Positions 1 to 7,521 of a DNA stretch of 17,343 nt are shown here, in pieces. Position 1 is the first letter of the stretch; the number at the start of each line of letters is the position of its first letter. Where the stretch lies: positions 1 to 17,343 of the forward strand of contig CAZGRE010000029.1 of NCBI GenBank assembly GCA_964528085.1, in the 5' to 3' direction. The notes below the pieces were generated by a model. It was not told where the DNA came from and did not search any database. It saw nothing but the letters and a program-made list of their open reading frames with translations. Position numbers and translations under genes: made by a program. The stretch comes from B2-G16 sp964528085 (GTDB lineage: Bacteria; Bipolaricaulota; Bipolaricaulia; UBA7950; UBA9294).

Positions 1-1
1 G

Positions 2-64
2 TTCAAACCGCTCGACCAGCTCAACGATTTCTCGTGGAACCGGCATCCCTACTCCGCCCTCTGA
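2..64 (+). CDS. C-terminal tail of an unidentified protein (partial)
   Basis: An open frame enters from the left edge and stops at TGA 62-64. It leaves twenty residues beginning FKPLDQLND and ending RHPYSAL. The composition (aromatic, His, Asn and Pro rich, without the Arg/Gly/Ala bias of out-of-frame reading in this GC-rich DNA) looks like real protein, and the stop is followed by an AT-rich leader, as expected at a gene end. The piece is too short to assign to a family. It could be the end of a separate gene or of a gene in the same direction as the downstream operon. Confidence 0.4.
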   Translation, partial: FKPLDQLNDFSWNRHPYSAL

Positions 65-68
65 AGTT

Positions 69-98
69 CTTTTCCCATTGCAGTTAGTACTTTATAAC
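69..98 (+). promoter_or_regulatory. Weak candidate promoter for the DUF89-MBL operon
   Basis: An AT-rich island follows the upstream stop codon. It contains TATAAC at 93-98, five of six matches to a sigma-70 -10 box. A poor -35 (TTTTCC at 70-75) lies 17 bp upstream. Transcription from here would give a leader of roughly 90 bases before the ATG at 198. The placement in the only AT-rich stretch ahead of a six-gene operon supports it; the poor -35 keeps confidence low. Confidence 0.35.
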
Positions 99-141
99 AT
101 TACACATTTCTAAACAAGGTGCTTTTCCGGGCGGCGGAGGT

Positions 142-196
142 ATCACCGCGATAGTGATTTTCGGCCTTGGGGTTCGTACCATTCCTTTTGGGGAAT
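142..196 (+). promoter_or_regulatory. Leader with two small inverted repeats, one over the ribosome binding site
   Basis: Two short inverted repeats sit just ahead of the first gene. ATCAC (142-146) pairs with GTGAT (154-158) around a 7-base loop, followed by TTTT. ATTCC (181-185) pairs with GGAAT (192-196) around TTTTGG, and this second hairpin contains the only purine-rich stretch (GGGGA) that could serve as ribosome binding site for the ATG at 198. That arrangement could mask the start. Both stems are only 5 bp and may be chance. Confidence 0.25.
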
Positions 197-197
197 C

Positions 198-1085
198 ATG
201 AAGACCTATCTTGACTGTTTCCCGTGCTTCATGCGCCAGGCGCTCGAGGCGGCGCGGATGGCGACCGACGATCCGGCCGTTCAGCGGGAGGTGCTCGACC
301 GGACGGCGGCGCTCCTCCCGACCGTCCCGTTGGAGACCACCCCGGTGTCCATAGGGCAGCTCGTCCACCGCGTTGTGCGGGAGGTGACAGGGAATCCCGA
401 TCCATACAAGGCGGTGAAGAAGGAGTCGAACGACCTCGGGCTTAGGCTCTACCCCGGTCTGAAGGCCCGGGTGGAGCGTTCGGAGGATCCGCTCCTCGCG
501 GCGCTCGAGATCGCAGGCGCAGGGAATGTCATCGATTTCGGCGCGGAGCTCGCGGTAAGCCCCGACCGCTCGGTCGAGCGGATCGTGAACGACTCGTTGA
601 ACCAGGCGCTGCGGGAATCGCTGGATCGCGCCGCCTATGACGCGCTCAGGGATAGGCTTGCGGGTGTAGAGGAGATCCTCTACTTGGGTGACAATGCAGG
701 GGAGATCGTATGCGACAGGATCCTGATCGAGGAGCTCGTCCGGCGGGGTAAGCGGGTCACGTTCGTGGTCCGTGGCTCGCCGATAATAAACGACGCTACC
801 CTGGACGACGCGCGCTACGTCGGGTTGGACGAGGTCGCTGCCCTGATCACCAACGGATCGGACGCCGTCGGCACCACGCTTTCCGATTCCTCCCCTGAGT
901 TCAGGGAGGTGTTCCGTACTGCGGAGCTGATCATCTCCAAGGGGCAGGGGAACTTCGAGGGGCTCTCCGATGTCCCTGGCCCGATCTTCTTCCTGTTCAA
1001 GGTAAAATGCCGGGTTGTCGCGCGGGAGACCGGGGCGGGGATGGGGACGTTGCTGTTGATGGAGCAGAGGGAGGTGGGCAAGTGA
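198..1085 (+). CDS. DUF89 / ARMT1-like damage-control phosphatase
   Basis: This 295-residue protein matches the prokaryotic stand-alone DUF89 family, metal-dependent phosphatases related to ARMT1 and thought to hydrolyse harmful or surplus phosphometabolites in the cytosol. The N-terminus carries the CxxC pair (C7, C10) in a YLDCFPCF context typical of this subgroup. The metal and phosphate site is visible as GDNAGE (164-169), followed by VRGSPIINDAT and a SKGQGNFE segment near the C-terminus. Length is normal. The ATG is preceded by GGGGA about 6 bases upstream. It is the first gene of a + strand operon, and its stop overlaps the GTG of the yggS-type gene. The family is clear; the substrate cannot be told from sequence. 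Confidence 0.88.
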   Translation: MKTYLDCFPCFMRQALEAARMATDDPAVQREVLDRTAALLPTVPLETTPVSIGQLVHRVVREVTGNPDPYKAVKKESNDLGLRLYPGLKARVERSEDPLLAALEIAGAGNVIDFGAELAVSPDRSVERIVNDSLNQALRESLDRAAYDALRDRLAGVEEILYLGDNAGEIVCDRILIEELVRRGKRVTFVVRGSPIINDATLDDARYVGLDEVAALITNGSDAVGTTLSDSSPEFREVFRTAELIISKGQGNFEGLSDVPGPIFFLFKVKCRVVARETGAGMGTLLLMEQREVGK

Positions 1086-1741
1086 TCGAGGAGAACGTAA
1101 AGAGGATCCTCGCAGAGCTTCCGGATGGGGTGATGCTCGTCGCGGCGGCGAAGACCCGCACCCCGGACGAGATCCGCCGTGCGGTCGCTGCCGGGGTGGG
1201 CACGATCGGGGAGAACTACGTGCAGGAGGCCGAGGATGCGGTATCCGTCCTCGGGCGGATCGCCTCCTGGCACATGATCGGCCGCCTGCAGAGAAACAAG
1301 GTGAAGCGAGCGGTGAGGATCTTCGATATGATCGAGACGGTCGACTCCATCGAGCTCGGGGAGAGGATCGATCGGGAGTGCGAAAGATTAGGAAAGGTGA
1401 TCCCGGTCCTCGTCGAGGTGAACTCCGGCCGCGAACCGCAGAAGGCCGGTGTCTTCCCCGAGGATGCGGAAGACCTTGTGCGCGAGCTTGCGCGGCTCGA
1501 GCATCTTAAGGTGCAAGGGCTGATGACGATGGGGCCGCGGTTCGGGGATCCGGAGGAGGCGCGGCCCTACTTCAAGGAGACAAAGAGGCTGTTCGATAGG
1601 CTCTCCGGGCAGAAGCTCGAAAACGTCGAGATGCGGTATCTATCGATGGGGATGAGCAACACCTACAGGGTTGCGATCGAGGAGGGGGCGAACATGGTCC
1701 GGATCGGAAGCGCCATATTCGGCGAAAGGGAGGGGGAATGA
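1082..1741 (+). CDS. YggS/PLPBP family PLP-homeostasis protein
   Basis: This 219-residue protein belongs to the YggS/PROSC family, fold-type III PLP-binding proteins without known catalysis that buffer pyridoxal phosphate and affect amino-acid and B6 balance. Visible signatures are the PLP lysine in AAKTRTP (K24), GENYVQE, HMIGRLQRNK, VEVNSG, and the C-terminal LSMGMSNTY followed by VRIGSAIFGER. The start chosen is GTG 1082: it has GGAGGT just upstream, overlaps the previous stop as GTGA, and gives the family's usual length. A longer frame from 1007 would add 25 residues of low-complexity sequence. The N-terminus is about ten residues shorter than in E. coli YggS. Its stop overlaps the ATG of the Mrp gene. 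Confidence 0.93.
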   Translation: MIEENVKRILAELPDGVMLVAAAKTRTPDEIRRAVAAGVGTIGENYVQEAEDAVSVLGRIASWHMIGRLQRNKVKRAVRIFDMIETVDSIELGERIDRECERLGKVIPVLVEVNSGREPQKAGVFPEDAEDLVRELARLEHLKVQGLMTMGPRFGDPEEARPYFKETKRLFDRLSGQKLENVEMRYLSMGMSNTYRVAIEEGANMVRIGSAIFGEREGE

Positions 1742-2562
1742 GCGTCAATGTGAATCCACCGCCCGCGTCGGCGTTGGAGAAGGGGATCAAGGAGGCGATG
1801 GACCGGATAAGGAACCGGGTCGTCGTGTTCAGCGGGAAGGGTGGGGTGGGGAAGACGACGGTTGCAGTGAACCTCGCCTTCGCCCTGGCCAAGCGCGGAA
1901 AGTCTGTCGGGCTCCTCGACGCCGATATAACCGGGCCGAACGTCCCGCAGATGATCGGCTCGAAGGCGACACCGCAGGCCGAGGAAGGGAAGATCATCCC
2001 CCACGAGCGGGACGGCGTGAAGTTCGTCTCCCTCGCCTCGATGATCCCCCCGGGTACGCCGGTGATCTGGAGGGGTCCGCTCCGCTCCAAGGCGCTCGAT
2101 CAGCTGATCGGGGAGGTCGCGTGGGGGGATCTCGATCTTTTGATCGGCGACCTCCCGCCCGGGACCGGGGACGAGGTCCTGACGATCACGAAGCGGACGG
2201 CCCCACAGCTTGCGATCGTCGTCACCACACCGCAGGAGGTCTCCCTGATCGACGCCCGTCGGGCGGCGAACATGGCGAAGAAGATGGAGGTTCCGAAGAT
2301 CGGGATCGTGGAGAACATGTCAGGGCTGATCTGCCCTCACTGCGGGGGAGAGATCGATCTGTTTGGGAAGGGCGGAGGGGCGCGGATCGCCGCCGAGCTC
2401 GACCTTAAGTTCCTCGGTGAGGTTCCGATCGATCTCAAGGCGCGGATCGGTGGGGACGCAGGGGAGCCGATCGTCCTCTCCGACCCGGACTCCGAGATCT
2501 CGCAGGCGTTCTTTACGATCGCCGATGAGGTCTTGAAGACGCTCGGGGAGGATGAAGAATGA
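1738..2562 (+). CDS. Mrp/NBP35 family Fe-S cluster carrier ATPase
   Basis: This 274-residue P-loop ATPase is of the Mrp/ApbC/NBP35 group, cytosolic scaffolds that bind a [4Fe-4S] cluster at a dimer interface and pass it to client enzymes. The deviant Walker A GKGGVGKTT spans residues 33-41, LLDADITGPNVP follows, and the cluster ligands C199 and C202 lie in a CPHC motif. There is no N-terminal DUF59 domain, so this is the short form. The ATG overlaps the yggS stop as ATGA, and the stop overlaps the next ATG in the same way. Two genes downstream is a radical SAM enzyme that needs a [4Fe-4S] cluster, a plausible client; that link is inference. Confidence 0.93.
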   Translation: MSVNVNPPPASALEKGIKEAMDRIRNRVVVFSGKGGVGKTTVAVNLAFALAKRGKSVGLLDADITGPNVPQMIGSKATPQAEEGKIIPHERDGVKFVSLASMIPPGTPVIWRGPLRSKALDQLIGEVAWGDLDLLIGDLPPGTGDEVLTITKRTAPQLAIVVTTPQEVSLIDARRAANMAKKMEVPKIGIVENMSGLICPHCGGEIDLFGKGGGARIAAELDLKFLGEVPIDLKARIGGDAGEPIVLSDPDSEISQAFFTIADEVLKTLGEDEE

Positions 2563-3041
2563 AGCTCGGGATCATCTCCGACACCCACGACAACATGCCA
2601 GCGATCGCCAGGGCGGTCGAGCTGTTCAACGCTGAGGGGGTGAACCTTGTGGTTCACGCCGGGGATTTTATCTCCCCGATAACGGCGAACGAGTTCGTGA
2701 GGCTCAGCGCTCCGTTTATCGGCGTCTTCGGGAATAACGATGGAGATAGGCTCTACCTCGTCGAGCGGTTTAAAGGGATCGGACGGATCTATCCCGATTA
2801 CCACGAGTTTGAGTTCGCCGGTAAGAAGGGGGTGGTGATGCACGAGCCGAAGTTCATCGACTCCCTCGTCAAAAGCGGCGACTACGACCTTGTGGTCTAC
2901 GGCCATACCCACGAGGTCGACATCCGGGAGGGGGAGACGGTGGTGGTCAATCCGGGCGAGGCGTGCGGCTGGCTGACCGGTAGATCTACGGTTGTGCTCC
3001 TCGACTCCGAAGAGATGGTACCCAGGCTCGTTGAACTATAG
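2559..3041 (+). CDS. YfcE/MJ0936-type metallophosphoesterase
   Basis: This 160-residue calcineurin-like phosphodiesterase has the compact YfcE/MJ0936 architecture. The two-metal site is visible in order: D8 and H10 (SDTHDN), GD at 35-36, GNND at 58-61, a His in VMHEP, and GHTH at 115-118. Known members are cytosolic and hydrolyse phosphodiesters in vitro, but physiological substrates are generally unknown. One departure is HEP in place of the common HG at the fifth motif. The ATG overlaps the Mrp stop by 4 bp, indicating coupled translation. The following radical SAM gene starts 8 bp downstream, with GGAGG in the gap. Confidence 0.9.
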   Translation: MKLGIISDTHDNMPAIARAVELFNAEGVNLVVHAGDFISPITANEFVRLSAPFIGVFGNNDGDRLYLVERFKGIGRIYPDYHEFEFAGKKGVVMHEPKFIDSLVKSGDYDLVVYGHTHEVDIREGETVVVNPGEACGWLTGRSTVVLLDSEEMVPRLVEL

Positions 3042-3049
3042 GAGGACGT

Positions 3050-4009
3050 ATGGGAGTTATTTACGGTCCGGTCCCTTCGCGGCGGCTGGGGATGTCGCTT
3101 GGGGTCGACCCGATCCCACGGCTCATCTGCACGTTCGACTGCATCTACTGCCAGCTCGGGAGGAAACGGTACAAGGTAGCAGGACCGGAAGGGGTGACCG
3201 AGCCGTTCCCTAGCCCGGGGGAGATCGCGGACGGGGTCAGGGAGGCGCTCGCCAAGCACGAGCACATAGATTACATAACGTTCTCCGGCTCGGGCGAGCC
3301 TACGCTTAACCCGGGGCTGGGAGAGGCGGTGGAGCTTATCCGGCGGTTCACCGACGTTCCGCTCGCCCTGATCACCAATTCTTCCCTCCTCACCCGAGCT
3401 GACGTCTTCGACGCTGCTGCGAGCTTCGATCTGGTCCTCCCCTCCCTCGATGCCGGGGATCAGAGGACCTTTCTTAGGATCAATCGGCCGGCGTACGGGT
3501 TCGATATCGACGAGATCGCAGGGGCGATCGGGAGGCTCGCCCGGAAGATTCCGGTCTGGCTCGAGGTGATGTTCATCCGCTCGGAGCGGTACGGGTCGAA
3601 CGCTGATGATGAGGCCGTATCAGCGATCATCGAGAAGGTGAGGGCGATTAAGCCCGCTGAGGTGGATCTGAACACCTGCGTCCGTCCCCCTGAGGAGCCG
3701 GTCGATCCGGTCTCTGTCGAGAGGCTAAACGAGATCCGTTCCCGGATGGAGGACGCCCTCCCCGGGATATCGATCGTCGTCGTCCCTAAACGCACTTCCT
3801 CCCGGTCTAAGCTGATACGCGAGGACGAGATCGAGGGAGAGATCCTCCGTATCCTCGCCGTCCGGCCGTGCACCACGGTCGATCTTTCCGATTCCCTCGG
3901 GATAAACCCGGCCGAGGTCGGGAAGTACCTCGCCCGGCTCGCGGAAGGGGGGAGGATCGAGCACCGCTTTCAGGATGGGCGGAGTTACTACGCAGCGAAG
4001 GAGGGATAG
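3050..4009 (+). CDS. Radical SAM protein (COG0731-type) with C-terminal winged helix
   Basis: This 319-residue protein opens with YGPVPSRRLGMSLGVDP and the CxxxCxxC cluster motif C27, C31, C34 (CTFDCIYC) typical of COG0731, the group that also contains the wyosine-synthesis enzyme TYW1. GSGEPTLNP in the first half is the SAM-contact segment. Roughly the last 60 residues, from about 262, form a winged-helix domain (ILRILAVRPCTTVDLSD, then LARLAEGGRIEHR). Bacteria lack wybutosine, so the substrate of the bacterial members is not known to me. ATG 3050 is preceded by TAGGAGGACGT. The stop directly abuts the ATG of the MBL-fold gene, so the two are probably co-translated. Confidence 0.88.
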   Translation: MGVIYGPVPSRRLGMSLGVDPIPRLICTFDCIYCQLGRKRYKVAGPEGVTEPFPSPGEIADGVREALAKHEHIDYITFSGSGEPTLNPGLGEAVELIRRFTDVPLALITNSSLLTRADVFDAAASFDLVLPSLDAGDQRTFLRINRPAYGFDIDEIAGAIGRLARKIPVWLEVMFIRSERYGSNADDEAVSAIIEKVRAIKPAEVDLNTCVRPPEEPVDPVSVERLNEIRSRMEDALPGISIVVVPKRTSSRSKLIREDEIEGEILRILAVRPCTTVDLSDSLGINPAEVGKYLARLAEGGRIEHRFQDGRSYYAAKEG

Positions 4010-4711
4010 ATGACTCGTATAACGATCATCTACGATAATCGGGCCGCTAGGGGCGACCTCTATCCAGGCTGGGGGTTTTCCGCTTTGGTCGAGAAGGAGG
4101 GGACGCGGCTTCTGTTCGATACCGGAGGGGATAAGATCGTCCTAGAACACAATGCCATAACCCTCGGGATCGACCTTGAACGGACCGAGTATCTATTCCT
4201 CTCTCACGAACACTGCGACCATATCGGCGCGCTCTCATCAGCCTTGCACAGCGGGCTGACCGTCGTATATCCTGCCTCCTTCTCCGCCGGGTTCAAGAAG
4301 AGGATCGCCGATGAGAAGCTGACCGCCGTTCCGGTGGAAGGACCGGTCGAGTTCCACCCCGGTTTCTCCTCCACCGGCGAGCTCGGGAGGGGGATCAAAG
4401 AGCAATCCCTGATCGTCTCTGGGGAGGACGGTCCGGCGTTGATCACCGGGTGCGCTCATCCGGGGATCGTCGAGATCGCGCGGGTCGCGACTGAGCTCGC
4501 CTCTCGGCCGTTCTCCCTCGTCCTCGGCGGGTTCCACCTGGGGAGCAAGGCAGATTCGGAAGTTGAGGCGATAGCCGAATCCCTCGAACTGCTCGGGGTG
4601 AAACGGGTCGCCCCTTGTCATTGTACCGGCGAGAAGGCGATGAAGGTCCTCAGTGGATCTTTCGGCTTCGACTACATCGAGGTTAAAGCGGGGACCACGG
4701 TTGAAATCTAA
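4010..4711 (+). CDS. MBL-fold metallohydrolase (COG1237-like)
   Basis: This 233-residue metallo-beta-lactamase-fold protein carries the metal motif H66-E-H68-C-D70-H71 (SHEHCDH), then GCAHPGI, a GGFHLGS segment and a late CHCTG. That pattern fits the COG1237 group related to archaeal dihydropterin-ribofuranosylaminobenzene phosphate synthase. Most bacterial members have no proven reaction. It starts at the base after the radical SAM stop and is the last gene of the + strand operon. It faces the hemolysin III gene, whose stop lies 22 bp away on the other strand. Cytosolic; no signal peptide is visible. Confidence 0.87.
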   Translation: MTRITIIYDNRAARGDLYPGWGFSALVEKEGTRLLFDTGGDKIVLEHNAITLGIDLERTEYLFLSHEHCDHIGALSSALHSGLTVVYPASFSAGFKKRIADEKLTAVPVEGPVEFHPGFSSTGELGRGIKEQSLIVSGEDGPALITGCAHPGIVEIARVATELASRPFSLVLGGFHLGSKADSEVEAIAESLELLGVKRVAPCHCTGEKAMKVLSGSFGFDYIEVKAGTTVEI

Positions 4712-4725
4712 AAAGGGAGATTCCC
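4710..4725 (-). terminator. Possible short terminator after the hemolysin III gene
   Basis: Read on the - strand, GGGA-ATC-TCCC is followed by TTTTT, starting 8 bases after the hemolysin III stop. The stem is only 4 bp with a 3-base loop, so it is weak; the T-run and position are the main support. Confidence 0.3.
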
Positions 4726-4733
4726 ATCGGCGA

Positions 4734-5390
4734 TCAATGGAGGGGTGTAAGGTAGAATAGTATAGCGAAGTAGTGGCTGATGCTCCCCCCGAGGACGAAC
4801 AGGTGCCAGATGGCGTGGTTATAGGGGAGCCTCTTCCAGCTGTAGAAGATGATCCCCACCATGTAGGCGAGCCCGCCGGCGGCGATGAGGATGAACCCCC
4901 CGAGAGGGATGCTCTCCAGAAGCCTGCGGAAAACGACGACCACCAACCATCCCATCCCGATGTAGGTGATTACGGAGAACCTGGTGAACCAGCCGCTGAA
5001 CGCCACCTGGAACAGGATCCCGAGCAGGGCGAGCCCCCAAACGACCCCAAGGAGCAGAAATCCCTGCGAATCGTGCAGCCCTATGAGGAGGACCGGGGTG
5101 TACGTCCCGGCGATCAAAAGGTAGATCGAACAGTGGTCGATTATCCGGAACACCTGTTTCACTCGAGGGGGGCGCAGTCCGTGGTACAGGGTGGATGCAA
5201 GGTGCAGGAGGACCAGACTCACCCCGTAGATGGCGAAACTCGCGAGATGAATCGCTGTACCATCTTGTGCTCCCCGATGGAGAAGGATTCCGGTTCCGAG
5301 TGCGCTCAACAGCGCTCCGACGCCGTGTGTGACGCTGTTTGCGATCTCCTCACCGAGGGTGTATGCGGGAGGCTGAGCCTTCGTCTTCAT
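4734..5390 (-). CDS. Hemolysin III / PAQR (TrhA) family membrane protein
   Basis: This 218-residue protein has about seven hydrophobic segments and the PAQR/hemolysin III signature: an early Glu and His (LGEEIANSVTHG, H22), LYHG, DHCSIYLLIAGTYTP in the middle, and a late pair of His in NHAIWHLF with ISHYF. These His residues form the zinc site of the superfamily. Proposed bacterial roles include membrane-energetics or membrane-fluidity homeostasis (TrhA in B. subtilis); haemolysis is a historical label. The ATG at 5390 lacks a clear ribosome binding site. It is the last gene of the - strand cluster, 51 bp after the YdcZ-type transporter gene. Confidence 0.92.
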   Translation of the reverse strand: MKTKAQPPAYTLGEEIANSVTHGVGALLSALGTGILLHRGAQDGTAIHLASFAIYGVSLVLLHLASTLYHGLRPPRVKQVFRIIDHCSIYLLIAGTYTPVLLIGLHDSQGFLLLGVVWGLALLGILFQVAFSGWFTRFSVITYIGMGWLVVVVFRRLLESIPLGGFILIAAGGLAYMVGIIFYSWKRLPYNHAIWHLFVLGGSISHYFAILFYLTPLH

Positions 5391-5441
5391 TGCGACCGAT
5401 GATAGTGGATGAGATGGCCGATCACATGGGGAGCCCCTCGA

Positions 5442-5879
5442 TCATCTGAGGAGGAGCCACGTTCCGGCGAACATGATCAACATCCCGATGACGCGCGGCG
5501 GATCGAGAGGATGCTGCACCGCCCCGAGCCAACCGAAGTGATCGAGGATCGCCCCGAGGGTGAGTTGGGAGACGATGGCGAGGGTCAGCGTGCTCGCCAG
5601 GCCGAGCCGGGGGACGGCGTAGCTGACCGAGGCGATGATCGCGACCCCGATGAACCCGGCCCCCAGGACGTACCAGGGGACGTTCCGCCAGGCGATGAGG
5701 TTCCCCCCGCGCATGAAAAGGAGGATGATTCCGGCGAGGAAGAGCCCCCCGACGTGGACGATGAACACGCTCTCCATGATCCCCACCCTGTGGCCGAGGG
5801 CACCGGAGAAGAGGGTCTGCAGCCCGATCGCCATCCCTCCAGCGATGGCGACGACAACGGCAGGGAGGGCCTCTGACAT
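5442..5879 (-). CDS. YdcZ/DUF606-type small DMT transporter
   Basis: This is a 145-residue integral membrane protein with about five transmembrane segments (near residues 5-27, 35-57, 67-90, 93-110 and 127-145). It matches the YdcZ/DUF606 branch of the drug/metabolite transporter superfamily: an ALPAVVVAIAGG start, then FSGALGHRVG and an ESVFIVHVGGL second helix. Such half-size proteins probably act as dimers; substrates are not established. ATG 5879 was chosen because AAAAGGAG sits 7 bases upstream and the family begins directly with the first helix. A longer frame to 5924 would add a charged 15-residue stretch. The upstream helical-protein gene ends 25 bp away, so co-transcription is likely. 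Confidence 0.82.
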   Translation of the reverse strand: MSEALPAVVVAIAGGMAIGLQTLFSGALGHRVGIMESVFIVHVGGLFLAGIILLFMRGGNLIAWRNVPWYVLGAGFIGVAIIASVSYAVPRLGLASTLTLAIVSQLTLGAILDHFGWLGAVQHPLDPPRVIGMLIMFAGTWLLLR

Positions 5880-5904
5880 AATAATCTCCTTTTTGTGATG
5901 AGAA

Positions 5905-6657
5905 TCAGCCGGATGTTCCTCCATCGACGGCCTCGATCAGCCGGTAGACCGACCTCGCCCCCTCGGGGAAGAGGAGGAGGTGGCCGCGGGCCCCCTCCCC
6001 GTCGATCGACGGGAGGCGAGGCTCCCCCGCCTCGGTCCGCGAGAGGATGATCATGCTGTAAAGCCCGGCGATGTGGGGCTCGAGCTCGTCGAACAGCGCG
6101 GCCGTATCCCCGGCGGCGAGATGGCGGCGGATCTCACGGTAGCGCGCAGCCGGCCTCCTTTCCGATTCCTCGAGCCGCTTCGTCCCCCGTCCGCGCCGCT
6201 TCCCTCGCTCGATCAGGGCGGAGGCGAGGAGGTCGAACAGGTGCTCTGCCGCGCGGGCAAGCATGACGATCGTCTCCCGGTACCGAGCGGCGGTGAACGA
6301 TAGGGCCGCATCGCGGGCCGTCTCGACGATGAACCGGTCTGCCTTCCCCTCCGTCTGTTCGATCAGGCGGCGGACGTACCCTTCAGGGTCGTGGGCGAGG
6401 ATCGATCCGTCGTCGAGGGAGCGGGAGCCGTACTCGGTTACGTGTACGAACGGTAGGTTCAGGTTGAGCGAGTTCTTACCCGGGGCGAGGACCCCCTGGA
6501 CGAGGAGCTCCCAGACGATCTCGCTCAGGGTGAGTGCGTCCCCCCGCGTATAACCCTCATCCCGACGACGGATCTCGTTCTCTATTGCATGAAGGTGCGT
6601 CTGCGGGGTCTTCCTCAGGATCTCGAATACGAGCGACCGCAGACTCTCCTTGTCCAT
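5905..6657 (-). CDS. Unrecognised protein: winged-helix-like N-terminus, HEPN-like helical middle
   Basis: I do not recognise this 250-residue soluble protein. Residues 1 to about 80 look like a winged helix: helical LRSLVFEILRKTP, a second helical stretch, then a beta wing around NSLNLNLPFVHVTEYG. The middle (about 118-150) is strongly helical, with ARYRETIVMLARAAEHLFDLL, resembling DUF4145/HEPN-like helical bundles. No exact HEPN RxxxxH nuclease motif is seen (only RAAEH). A basic linker and a helical tail follow. ATG 6657 has GGAGGGG 5 bases upstream; a longer frame to 6720 adds a basic stretch without a binding site. It lies between a PPP-type phosphatase gene and a YdcZ-type transporter gene. 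Confidence 0.72.
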   Translation of the reverse strand: MDKESLRSLVFEILRKTPQTHLHAIENEIRRRDEGYTRGDALTLSEIVWELLVQGVLAPGKNSLNLNLPFVHVTEYGSRSLDDGSILAHDPEGYVRRLIEQTEGKADRFIVETARDAALSFTAARYRETIVMLARAAEHLFDLLASALIERGKRRGRGTKRLEESERRPAARYREIRRHLAAGDTAALFDELEPHIAGLYSMIILSRTEAGEPRLPSIDGEGARGHLLLFPEGARSVYRLIEAVDGGTSG

Positions 6658-6725
6658 CGAACCCCTCCGCTTCCGACTCCGTCGTTGGATCAGGATATCA
6701 GCTCCCCCTCGGGCCGGCAACAGGA

Positions 6726-7490
6726 TCAGATCTCGACGAGCTCAAGGTCGTGCGCGGTCTCTATCCTACTTTCGGGGTGGAGGACGGCGACTGAGCGCTC
6801 CCCCCGGCCGTAAGCGGAGGAGGTGAACAGGGTCAGGCAGCGGCCGTCGAACATGTAGGTCTGTGCGTTCGGCTGGTGCGAGCGGACGAGGACCTTGATC
6901 CCGAGCCGGCCGGCGCACCGCTCGAAATAGGCGCGATCGTAAGATGGTCGAAGGGATATCCACCCCCTTTCTCCTTCCTCCCAGTCCCCCCATGTGATCG
7001 CCCTCCACTCCGCTGAACCGAGCTCGATCCGCTCGATCTCGTCGATCGCTTCAACATCAGGGAGCGCGCCGTGCAAGGAAAGGATCCCTGCGGGGTGGAA
7101 GGCGGCGAACGGGAGCCGGAGGAGAAGGTCGGACAACCTCTCCCTCTCTTCCGGGCCGAGCCGCTCCCAGAAGTCGGCCGGGGAGAACGGGAGGAGGCCG
7201 TACGCCTCGTGGTTTCCCATTAGAAGATGGACGGAGTCCTTGTGGTTGAGCTTCGTCTCGAGGATCAACTCAAGGTTCTCGGCCGAGTGGGGGCCGCGGT
7301 CGATTGCATCCCCGAGGAAGACGATCGTCGTATCCGGATCGAGGTATCGCTCGAATACCCGCTCGGTCGCATCGAGGTCACCGTGCGTATCCCCGACGAA
7401 CACCACCCTCTGATCGATCGGAAGCCGGATCAACCTCCCCTGGGAGGAGACGATCGGTGAGATCTCATTTATGACCCGTTCGCTTAACAT
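6726..7490 (-). CDS. PPP-family (serine/threonine phosphatase-like) metallophosphoesterase
   Basis: This 254-residue enzyme has the PPP signature in order: GDTHGD (D34, H36), GDAIDRG (D61, D64), GNHE (92-95), then HGALPD and RSHQPN supplying later metal ligands. A TSSAYG segment stands where SAPNYC lies in eukaryotic PPP enzymes. Such enzymes hydrolyse phosphoprotein esters or small phosphoesters with two metal ions. It is cytosolic, with no signal peptide. No strong ribosome binding site precedes ATG 7490, and no better in-frame start is apparent. It lies 31 bp after mscL and 68 bp before the unrecognised winged-helix/helical gene. No partner kinase is in the window, so the substrate is open. 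Confidence 0.88.
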   Translation of the reverse strand: MLSERVINEISPIVSSQGRLIRLPIDQRVVFVGDTHGDLDATERVFERYLDPDTTIVFLGDAIDRGPHSAENLELILETKLNHKDSVHLLMGNHEAYGLLPFSPADFWERLGPEERERLSDLLLRLPFAAFHPAGILSLHGALPDVEAIDEIERIELGSAEWRAITWGDWEEGERGWISLRPSYDRAYFERCAGRLGIKVLVRSHQPNAQTYMFDGRCLTLFTSSAYGRGERSVAVLHPESRIETAHDLELVEI

Positions 7491-7521
7491 GTGGAGAAGA
7501 TAGTCGCAGCTTACCCTCAGT

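Noticed and set aside
1671..2408. A 245-codon frame overlapping the yggS and Mrp genes on the same strand
   Set aside because: Low-complexity Arg/Gly/Asp sequence; both overlapped genes are unmistakable.
4773..5402. Long + strand frame of 209 codons opposite the hemolysin III gene
   Set aside because: Its composition is Asp/Glu/Pro/Gly/Arg-rich with no motifs, as expected from the complement of a GC-rich gene. The - strand product is a clear PAQR protein.
5905..6657. Calling the helical protein a HEPN toxin
   Set aside because: The RxxxxH nuclease motif is not present in exact form and no antitoxin-like partner gene is adjacent.
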